Below are positions 8,421 through 15,963 of a DNA stretch of 64,000 nucleotides, piece by piece. The DNA is from WSZJ01 sp964590435 (lineage in GTDB: Bacteria > Planctomycetota > MHYJ01 > WSZJ01). Under the pieces are notes generated by a model. The model had not been told where the DNA came from. It saw only the letters and a program-made list of their open reading frames with translations, and made no database searches. The stretch spans positions 62,001 through 126,000 of the forward strand of contig CAZPWT010000063.1 of assembly GCA_964590435.1 (NCBI GenBank), written 5' to 3'. Every line of letters starts with the position of its first letter. Within the stretch, counting starts at the first letter, position 1. The position numbers and the translations under genes are program-made.

Positions 8421-11400
8421 TTACCGCTTCCTCACCTCGTCGACGTCGGACAGCGCCCCGCCTTCCAGGCCCATCCTGTACAGGTGCACCGCGTCCCCCT
8501 TCGCGACCCCGCCCTTCAGCCGGCCGCGCACCAGCTTCGCCCCCGCGAAGCGGTCGAGCTCCCAGCCCATGCGGAACACCGGCACCCACGAAGCGCCGTC
8601 GGCGCCGGTGCGCACCGCGTCGTTCCCCGCGCTCGGGCTCACCCAGTGCCGCTCGCTCGCCACCGGCAGCCAGTGGTCCTTGCCGTCCCTCGTGAACAGC
8701 CCTTCCCACTCGAACGTCCACGCACCCCAGTCGGGAAGGCGGCGGCGGGAAGCGAGGACCTCGAGGATGAGCTGTTCGCCTTCGCGGGGAGTGTCGGCCT
8801 CGACGAGGACTTCCCCGTCGCCGGGGGCCCGCCAGACGGCGCTGATCTGGCGGTCGCCCTCGGCGGGGATGTCGACGGTACGGACCTGCCAGTGCCCGCA
8901 GCGGTAGGCGGGGACGTCGCGGCCGGGGCGGACGATGACGGTGTGCGGGCCGGCGGCAAGGGACGGGATTGAGATTTCGCCGCGCGTACGGAAGAGCGTC
9001 TCGGTGAGCGCGAGCTGCCCGTCTACCGTGACCTCGACGGTCGCGGCGCGCGCGCCCTCGATCGCGACGTCCTCGAACGCGAGCCGGACCGAGCCGAATT
9101 TCGCGCGGCCGAGCGCGTCGCCGACCACGCAGGCCGTCTCCTGGCTGAGCGGCAACGGGCGCCAGAGCGGCCCCGGTTTCTGCCCGGGCTTTCGCCACGC
9201 CGCGGGGCGCGACAGCTCGATCTGCTCGGTCGCGCCGAGGAGCGTCAGGTCCACCGGCACGAGCGGCAGGTCGGGGAGTTCCCGCGAAGCGCCTTCGGAG
9301 TATTCCCACGGCGTCGACCACGTGGCGCGCGTCGGCCAGAGGTAGTCCGGCCGCGGCTCCTCGTCCCACAGCCCCGTGCCGCGCCGCGTCCGCGTCATGA
9401 ACGCCGTGAACGGGAACGCTTCCAGCGACCCCGTCGTGTGGATCGCGATGTGCCTCGCCGGTCCCGCCTTCCGCTCCCACATGATCCAGAACCCTTCGCT
9501 CCACGCCCGCACCGCCGCGTCGCTTCCCCCCGCCGGGATCGTCAGCTCCACGTTCCGCGAGGTCCAGAGGACGGCCCGCGGCCGTTCCGCGTCGAACGTC
9601 CGCGGGTCGCGGATCCACTTGAGCTCGATCCGCACCGTGGTCCGCCCCGCGGGCCCGCCGACGCTCGCCTCCAGGAATTCCGACGGCGGCGTCGCCGTCT
9701 CGTCCGGCGCTTCCCAGAGCAGCCGGAACCGCGCGATTTCCTCGCCGAGCCCCGGGTTGCGGTACGTGTCGTCGATCGCGGGGACCATCCGGCGCCAGTC
9801 GTCGCGGGACTCCGTGACGGGGAGAGGAAGCGGCTTGGGCGCGCCGTAGCGCTCGAGCGTCACGAGGATCGGGCCCGGACCGGCGGACTGGACGCGGGCG
9901 CGAAGGGCGACGCAATCGGCGGGGATGGCGACGGTCCAGTGGTCGAGAAGCGGCTCGAGCGTGAGCGGCGAGGGCCCGCGCCCCGGGACGATCGCTTCGA
10001 ACGCGAGGTCCCGTGACGGGTCGCGCCCCGGGGCCTCGATGCCGAGGCGTTTTCCGCCGAGGCCCTCGGTGCGCCAGGTCCAGGTGGTGCCGCTGTTGAT
10101 GACGCGGCCGCCGAGGCGCGAGACGCCCATCGACAGCCAGGCGCCCCCCGACTGCGGACGGACGCGGACGATGTAGTCCCCCGCCGGCAGGTCCGCGCCG
10201 AAACGCAGGCGCGACTGGAGCGTGCTCCCGGCGAGCTTCGGGCTGGCGTCCACGAACGTGAGCCGCTCGCCCGGCGCGTCGGCGCCGACGATCCGCCGCC
10301 GCGGCTCGGTCCGCTCCCCCGTCCACGCCCGCCGCCTCACCGCCCACGACGGCGCCTCGATGTCCACGTCCAGCGGCGCAGGCGCTTCCCCCTCGAACTG
10401 CAGGTTCAGCGACACCCACGTCTCGACCCCGTCGTGGCTGACCTCGAATTCCGCGGGGATATCGGGAAGCGCGCGCCAGGCGCGGCGCAGGAGGCTGGCG
10501 AACCGCGGGTCGGGGTTCTGGTCGCCCGGGACGGGCCGGTTCACGAACGCGGCCCCGGCCGGCCACGGCCCCTCCACCCACGGCTCGCGCGCAAACGTGC
10601 CGTCGGCGTTCCGCACGAGCAGGTCCGCCGGGTCCGGCAGGCCCGCTTCCTGGAGAACCGGGACCGGGGGCTCGTTCTCCTGAAGGGGCCGGTACGCGGA
10701 CTCCGGCCACGGCGCGCTCCACGGGAACAGCCTCTTGCGCGAGATCGCCCCTCGCGGCCTCGCGGGCCACAGGGCCAGCGCGCTCCCCGCGTGCCGCCTC
10801 GGCAGCGACGCTTCACGATCCCAGAGGGCGTCGGCGGATGCGGCGCCGCGCAACGGGGCGCGGACGGCGGGCACGGGGAGATCGACGACGATCGCGGCCC
10901 CCGCGGCGCGAAGCTCACCTTCGTTCGAAGGCCTCAGGTAATGCCACACGCGGGTGTCGTCCGGCGGTTCCGGCTCGACGAAACACAGCGTCCGGTCGGG
11001 CGTTTCCTCGGGGACCAGCACGACCGGACGCATGAGCGGCAGCGTGTGCGTCGGCAGGAACAGCGCCGGGCTCTCCGCCCGGACTTCCAGCACCCGCGCT
11101 TCGTCCGGAATCTCGATGTACATCTGCCCCGCGCCCGTCAGGATCCACGGCTGCCGGGCTTCCGGCACCGGCTTCTCTTTTCCGTCCGCGGACTTCTCGG
11201 GAAGCCCTTCCACCAGCGGGCTCCACCCCTCCGGGACGCGCTCGAGATCGGGCGGCGTCAGCGGCACCTCGATCCGCTCGTCCGCGATCGCGAGCCGACC
11301 CGCGCCGACAATCCGATAGCGCACCGTCACCGTCGCCGGCGGCGGCTCGCCGGGCTTCGACAGCGCCCGCACCCGCAGCTTCACGATCGCCCCGGTCGCC

Positions 11401-12650
11401 GCCGCCCCCGGCGTCCAATCGAACCTCAGCACGTCCGACCCCGGCGTTCCCGCGGGCCCCTCCTGCGGCGCCGTCCCCAGCCGCCCCGCCACCCCGAATC
11501 CGGCCCCCGCTGCCCTCAGCGGCGCCACCTGCTCCAGCGGCCCGATGAACCACGCCACCGCCGGCGCCGTCAACGGCGCCACCCACATCTCCGCCGACCC
11601 GTCCTCCGCACGGTACGCCAGCCGCACCTCCGCCTGCCCCCCCGCGCCTTTCTTCACCACCAGCGTCGCTGGCGGCTCCAACCGCTCCCTCCAGACCGTC
11701 GCACCCGCCACCAGCCTCACCCGCGCGGATTCCGGAAGCCTCCCGGGCACGCGCTTCTCCACTTCCACGTCCCCGTCCCCGCACGCCTCCACCTTCAACG
11801 CGTATTCCCCGGCGCTCGCCACTTCGAAAACAAGCGGCTTACCGGGCCCCACACGCAGTCCCGGCGTCCGCTCCAGCACCACGCCCTCTCCCTCTTCAGG
11901 GGTCTCCACGCCCGATCCCTGCACGTCCCGCCGGAACAGATGCACCGGCGACGCGCTCCCCGACGCCGCCACCGTCAGCCACTTCCATCCCGTCAGCCGG
12001 TCGATGACCTCCTGCGCCACGATGGTGCTGGGAAGCGCGGTCCGGGATTCGAGGCGGCGTTCGCGGGATTCGAGGAGCGAGGACTCCTGGTGGATGGCGC
12101 CGGGCTGGAGCTGGGTGCGGGTGTAGAAACGAACGAAGGTGGGGAGCCGGGCGGGTTCGAGGAGCGTGAAGGCGACGCGCTCGGTCCCCGGCGGAAAGTC
12201 GTCGCGGCGAAGGGTGAGGTTGCGCGGCCCGGCGAGGGTCTTGCCGCCGGGGAGCAGGTACTTTTCCATCGAGTCGGCGCCGACGGCGACGACCTTCTCC
12301 GAGATCGGGCGGCGCCAGCCCGAGATCGCCAGGATCTTCCCGGAGCGGTCGAACCACTCCAGCCGGAGGTGCACGTCGGTCTTCGGCGCCTCGTTGCTGA
12401 CCACGACGGAAGCGATGAGGCGGTCGGAGATGTCGGAGGCGGCGACGTAGAGGCGGTCGCCGGGGACCAGCTCGTAGAACAGCCGGCGGCCGAGGAGCTC
12501 GGCCTCCTGCTTGGCGACGGCCTTTTCGCGCACGTAGAGCTGGATCACGGCAGCGGAGACCGCGACGAAGATCACCGCGGCCAGGCCGGCGAACCCGAGC
12601 CCCTTGAGCGAAATCCGCCGCTTCGCGACCGGGCGGGCGTCGAATCTCAT
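8421..12650 (-). CDS. Giant membrane-anchored extracytoplasmic protein (1409 residues)
   Basis: A short basic N-terminus is followed by one TM helix (about residues 18-40: GLGFAGLAAVIFVAVSAAVI). The remaining roughly 1370 residues are outside the cytoplasm and appear almost all beta-sheet, rich in Trp, Pro, Arg and Glu, with repeated short strands of the type 'ILVTLERYG' and 'VRVRPQSGGAWLSMG'. This suggests a string of Ig- or jelly-roll-like domains. No catalytic motif or named domain is recognised. The ATG overlaps the stop of the CapC-like gene by four bases, so the two are translationally coupled and probably act together. By position it could play the role that the extracellular PgsA/CapA component plays beside CapC, but it has no resemblance to PgsA that I can see. 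Confidence 0.8.
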   Translation of the reverse strand: MRFDARPVAKRRISLKGLGFAGLAAVIFVAVSAAVIQLYVREKAVAKQEAELLGRRLFYELVPGDRLYVAASDISDRLIASVVVSNEAPKTDVHLRLEWFDRSGKILAISGWRRPISEKVVAVGADSMEKYLLPGGKTLAGPRNLTLRRDDFPPGTERVAFTLLEPARLPTFVRFYTRTQLQPGAIHQESSLLESRERRLESRTALPSTIVAQEVIDRLTGWKWLTVAASGSASPVHLFRRDVQGSGVETPEEGEGVVLERTPGLRVGPGKPLVFEVASAGEYALKVEACGDGDVEVEKRVPGRLPESARVRLVAGATVWRERLEPPATLVVKKGAGGQAEVRLAYRAEDGSAEMWVAPLTAPAVAWFIGPLEQVAPLRAAGAGFGVAGRLGTAPQEGPAGTPGSDVLRFDWTPGAAATGAIVKLRVRALSKPGEPPPATVTVRYRIVGAGRLAIADERIEVPLTPPDLERVPEGWSPLVEGLPEKSADGKEKPVPEARQPWILTGAGQMYIEIPDEARVLEVRAESPALFLPTHTLPLMRPVVLVPEETPDRTLCFVEPEPPDDTRVWHYLRPSNEGELRAAGAAIVVDLPVPAVRAPLRGAASADALWDREASLPRRHAGSALALWPARPRGAISRKRLFPWSAPWPESAYRPLQENEPPVPVLQEAGLPDPADLLVRNADGTFAREPWVEGPWPAGAAFVNRPVPGDQNPDPRFASLLRRAWRALPDIPAEFEVSHDGVETWVSLNLQFEGEAPAPLDVDIEAPSWAVRRRAWTGERTEPRRRIVGADAPGERLTFVDASPKLAGSTLQSRLRFGADLPAGDYIVRVRPQSGGAWLSMGVSRLGGRVINSGTTWTWRTEGLGGKRLGIEAPGRDPSRDLAFEAIVPGRGPSPLTLEPLLDHWTVAIPADCVALRARVQSAGPGPILVTLERYGAPKPLPLPVTESRDDWRRMVPAIDDTYRNPGLGEEIARFRLLWEAPDETATPPSEFLEASVGGPAGRTTVRIELKWIRDPRTFDAERPRAVLWTSRNVELTIPAGGSDAAVRAWSEGFWIMWERKAGPARHIAIHTTGSLEAFPFTAFMTRTRRGTGLWDEEPRPDYLWPTRATWSTPWEYSEGASRELPDLPLVPVDLTLLGATEQIELSRPAAWRKPGQKPGPLWRPLPLSQETACVVGDALGRAKFGSVRLAFEDVAIEGARAATVEVTVDGQLALTETLFRTRGEISIPSLAAGPHTVIVRPGRDVPAYRCGHWQVRTVDIPAEGDRQISAVWRAPGDGEVLVEADTPREGEQLILEVLASRRRLPDWGAWTFEWEGLFTRDGKDHWLPVASERHWVSPSAGNDAVRTGADGASWVPVFRMGWELDRFAGAKLVRGRLKGGVAKGDAVHLYRMGLEGGALSDVDEVRKR

Positions 12651-15600
12651 GGGCGCCTCCCGAACAGGTAGAAGCGCCGGAGGCGGAGGAGTTCGTCGAT
12701 GGTTTCGGCGCGGCCGGAGACGCCGAGTTCCTGGCCGCGGACGACGGTGGCGGCGAGGTTCACGACGGCGGCCTCGGACCCGTCCGGGGAGGCGAAGAGG
12801 AGGATCGGGGACTCGGCGTCGGAGTCGACGACGAGGAAGTCGCGCCAGCCCGATTGACGCGCTGCGTCAACGCCCGCCGCGAGTTCCGCGAGGTTCCCCG
12901 AGCGGGCGAAGGCGGCCATCCCTTCCAGCGCCGCGGTGAGCGTCTCCGGCACCTGCGGCACCGGGGCGAGCCGGCCCTCGCGCCACCACGCGACGACGGA
13001 CGTTCCCCCGTCGCCGACGCCCATCTGCCGCAGGGCGGCGATCACGGCCGGGTCGTCCTTCGGCCCCCGCAGGGTCCGGCGCACGTCCGGGTCGGCCCAG
13101 AGACCCGAGATCCCTTCGTAGCGGAGGAACCGGCGGTAGCGCGACTGAAGAGGTGCGCCGATGTCGTAGCCCGCCGCCTCGTCGGGCGCCTGGACGCGCA
13201 CCGTCCACCCGAGCGTGTCGAAAATCCGCAGCCACGGCGCCGTCTCCGCCGTCGCCGCTTCCAGCGTCGGCAGGATCACGTCGGGCGGCACGAGCACGCC
13301 GTCGTTTCCCTCCTCGGGGATGCTGCGGCCGCGGACCTGGAGGACCAGCGGCGGCTCGGTCTCCGCGACGCTCGCCCGCTCGACGAGCACCTGGTGCGCG
13401 ATGTGGAACAGGCTCATCCGGTCCAGTTCCTTCGACTCCTCCGCCGAGATCACGCCGGAGTCCGACGCGCCCAGCCCCGCGATCGTCAGCGCGCGGCACT
13501 TTCCTCCGAGGTATACCTGCGTCCCCAGCCGGTGCGAGTTCGGGTACTTGCGCGGGCTCGGGACCTCGACGTGCAGCTCGCGCCAGTCGCCCAGCCCGAG
13601 CACGACCGCGCCGTCGAGCTCCAGGTCCCCCTCGCGGTTGCGCAGGATCAGGAACTTCCGGTCTCCCCCAGGCTCCACGAGGTACTCCATCTCCAGCCCC
13701 AGGACGCGCGCCAGGTAGTTCACCGGCGACAGCTCCGCCGGCCCGATCGGCCGCGTCCTCGACACGTCCTGCGCCGCCACCAGCAGCCGCAGCAGCCCCG
13801 CCTTCAGCACGATCAGCCGCGCCTTCGTCCACTGCGTCGGCGAAACCGTCAGCCCCGGCTTCCGCGACTGCATCCCGTCCATGTACGGCCCCAGGTATCG
13901 CTCCAGCGGAGCCATCGCTTCCCCGACCTTCCCCGCGTCCGGCACCAGCGCGACGAGGAGGCTGGAAGCCGCCCCAAGGTCGATCCGCAGGCGTTCGTAG
14001 CCGCCGCGCGCGTGCGCCGCGATCCACCGGTGCCGCGGCACCTCGACCCGCGCCGGGGCGTGCACCTCCAGCGAGGGAATCACCTTCCGAAGGTCCGCCA
14101 CCGAGAGCGCGTCGTCCGGCAGCATCCCGTGCACGTCCAGCGACGGCGCACCCTTCGCGATCCCTTCCAGCTCGATCGCCGGCCGCAGCGGGAGACTGCG
14201 CAGGGCCCAGGCCGTCAGCGAGTCGAAATGCGGCGTCGCGGCGCTGTCCTCCGCGCGGGAGCTGTTGGACACCACGATCACCGAGGGCCGGATCGACTTC
14301 GTGAAGGCCGAGGCGGCGAGGAAGGTCGGAAGGGGTTCGCCGCCCGGGGCGGTGAGGAGCATGGTGCGCGTGCCGGGGGCGAGGCGGATGAAGACCGACT
14401 CGAGGTCGGATTCCTCGGGATTGAGGGGGCCGATCATGGCGTAGGGCGGGGCGTCGAGGGGAGTGAAGAAGCGGACGGAGGCGTCGGCCCCGGAGAGCTC
14501 GGCGGCGGCGGCGGCCACGCATTCCTCCGGCTTCGATCCCCGGCGCATCTCGTCGAGGATCCGGTCGGCCGCTTCCGCCATGCGCCGGCGGGTGATGACG
14601 GCCTGCTCGACCTGGCGGACGTCGCCGAGCCCGGGGGAGAGCCGTTCGAGGACGGCGAATTCGACGGGGGCGACTTCCGCGACGGGAATGGACCCCTGCC
14701 CGCCGCCGGGGGCCGAGGACTCGATCCAGCGCGAAGCGGAGGCGAGCGAGAACGAAACGATCGTCCCCATGAGGAAGGTCGCGGCGGAGACGTACAGCGT
14801 CGGCCAGAGGGTCGTACGCGCCGACTTGTTCCAGAGCTTGATGGCGAGAAGGGACGACAGGATGTAGCCGAACCCGAGGAAGTCGCTCGCGTTCCACTGC
14901 GGGTTGAGCAGGTAGCAGACCCAGCCGATCGCGACCTTGAGGGCGACGCAGACGGTGAAGCAGAACGTGACGAGGCGCGGCCCGGCCCAAGTGATGCGGT
15001 TCAGCCCGGGAAGTTTCACCACGTACCGGCCGATCCAGACCACGAGGAGGACCTCGGCGAGCGTCCCGATGAGCCGCGAGGGCTGGAGGAGGGAAATGGC
15101 GATGAGCGGGGGCAGCAGGATGCCGCCGAAGTCCCAGCCCTCGAGGAGGTTCATGCGGGCGGACAGGAGGCAGCCGCAGATGATCATGATCTGGAGCTTG
15201 GCGGAGAGGGCGAAGTCGATCGAGACGTCCTCGTAGACCGCGCCCAGCTGTGCGAGGTTGTAGTTCGTGAGCGGCGTCAGGATGCCGTAAATCACCGCCA
15301 GCACCCCCAGCGTGCACCCGCCGATCTGCATCAGCCCCTTCGCCAGCCCCGGTTTCCACATGAGGTTCGCGGCCAGCGGCACGACGACGAGCCCGATCGC
15401 GCCGAAGTCCCGCATCCTCGCAAGCACGTCGGTCCGCCCCGGGAACAGCACGCGCGCGGCCTGCGGCAGCAGGAATTCCTCGATGCCGAGGCGCACCACG
15501 AGCGCGACGAGCACCACCATGAAAAATCGTTCTCGGCCGAACAGCGGCGTGTGCGTCCGGAATTTCCACGCCGAATTCGAGATGACTTTCACCACGACCG

Positions 15601-15799
15601 CCGTGATCACCGCTTCGGCAAGGATCGTCAGCGCCGACATCGGGTAGATGGCGAAGATCGGCGCCAGGTACCCGGGAACGACCAGTCCGGAGAACACCCA
15701 GCCGTACCGCTCGAACATCAGCGTCGTGATGAGGACGCCGACGCACACGCTGATGACCAGCGAGTGCTGCAGGCCGTTGGGGGAGAAGAGCGGAAACAT
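12647..15799 (-). CDS. CapC/PgsC-like polytopic membrane protein fused to a large extra domain
   Basis: The protein has 1050 residues. The first roughly 370 are hydrophobic, with about ten TM segments, and contain two related units. Unit 1 begins VGVLITTLMFERYGWVFSGL and holds GLVVPGYLAP, the hallmark of CapC/PgsC (poly-gamma-glutamate synthesis) and of the related 7TM domain fused to inactive transglutaminases. Unit 2 (about residues 215-300) is ARMNLLEGWDFGGILLPPL, then LQPSRLIGTL, then a GPR. The remaining roughly 670 residues are soluble, probably periplasmic, with no named domain. No CapB/PgsB ligase is nearby, so synthesis of poly-gamma-glutamate cannot be assumed. It lies downstream of the CHASE2 sensor gene, separated by a long AT-rich inverted repeat, and is coupled to the 1409-residue protein gene. 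No clear ribosome-binding site is visible. Confidence 0.78.
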   Translation of the reverse strand: MFPLFSPNGLQHSLVISVCVGVLITTLMFERYGWVFSGLVVPGYLAPIFAIYPMSALTILAEAVITAVVVKVISNSAWKFRTHTPLFGRERFFMVVLVALVVRLGIEEFLLPQAARVLFPGRTDVLARMRDFGAIGLVVVPLAANLMWKPGLAKGLMQIGGCTLGVLAVIYGILTPLTNYNLAQLGAVYEDVSIDFALSAKLQIMIICGCLLSARMNLLEGWDFGGILLPPLIAISLLQPSRLIGTLAEVLLVVWIGRYVVKLPGLNRITWAGPRLVTFCFTVCVALKVAIGWVCYLLNPQWNASDFLGFGYILSSLLAIKLWNKSARTTLWPTLYVSAATFLMGTIVSFSLASASRWIESSAPGGGQGSIPVAEVAPVEFAVLERLSPGLGDVRQVEQAVITRRRMAEAADRILDEMRRGSKPEECVAAAAAELSGADASVRFFTPLDAPPYAMIGPLNPEESDLESVFIRLAPGTRTMLLTAPGGEPLPTFLAASAFTKSIRPSVIVVSNSSRAEDSAATPHFDSLTAWALRSLPLRPAIELEGIAKGAPSLDVHGMLPDDALSVADLRKVIPSLEVHAPARVEVPRHRWIAAHARGGYERLRIDLGAASSLLVALVPDAGKVGEAMAPLERYLGPYMDGMQSRKPGLTVSPTQWTKARLIVLKAGLLRLLVAAQDVSRTRPIGPAELSPVNYLARVLGLEMEYLVEPGGDRKFLILRNREGDLELDGAVVLGLGDWRELHVEVPSPRKYPNSHRLGTQVYLGGKCRALTIAGLGASDSGVISAEESKELDRMSLFHIAHQVLVERASVAETEPPLVLQVRGRSIPEEGNDGVLVPPDVILPTLEAATAETAPWLRIFDTLGWTVRVQAPDEAAGYDIGAPLQSRYRRFLRYEGISGLWADPDVRRTLRGPKDDPAVIAALRQMGVGDGGTSVVAWWREGRLAPVPQVPETLTAALEGMAAFARSGNLAELAAGVDAARQSGWRDFLVVDSDAESPILLFASPDGSEAAVVNLAATVVRGQELGVSGRAETIDELLRLRRFYLFGRRP

Positions 15800-15821
15800 G
15801 GGGGAAGAGAGAGGAACGACT

Positions 15822-15927
15822 TAATATGAAATATGTAATATGAAATATAAAATATGAAATGCGGTCCCGCGAAATTCGAGCGGCCGTCATTTCATATTTC
15901 ATATTTCATATTTCATATTCCCTATTA
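15822..15927. repeat. AT-rich long inverted repeat (type 1, copy A)
   Basis: Two arms of roughly 38 nt, built from degenerate repeats of AATATGAAAT on the left and the complementary ATTTCATATT on the right, flank a GC-rich spacer (about 15862-15887). The element stands out in the very GC-rich surroundings. It lies between two co-directional minus-strand genes. A second element with the same words is at 45782-45893. It could fold into a long hairpin in RNA or a cruciform in DNA. Confidence 0.85.
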
Positions 15928-15963
15928 CGTCCTTCCTCGTCCCACGCCCTCCTTTCTCCTCGA

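Noticed and set aside
12647..15799. Calling the CapC-like locus a poly-gamma-glutamate capsule operon
   Set aside because: There is no CapB/PgsB ligase and no recognisable PgsA, and the membrane protein is duplicated and has a very large extra domain.
15822..15927. AT-rich repeat considered as a CRISPR array
   Set aside because: The units are about 10 nt, degenerate and without unique spacers, and the two arms are complementary. No cas genes are in the window.
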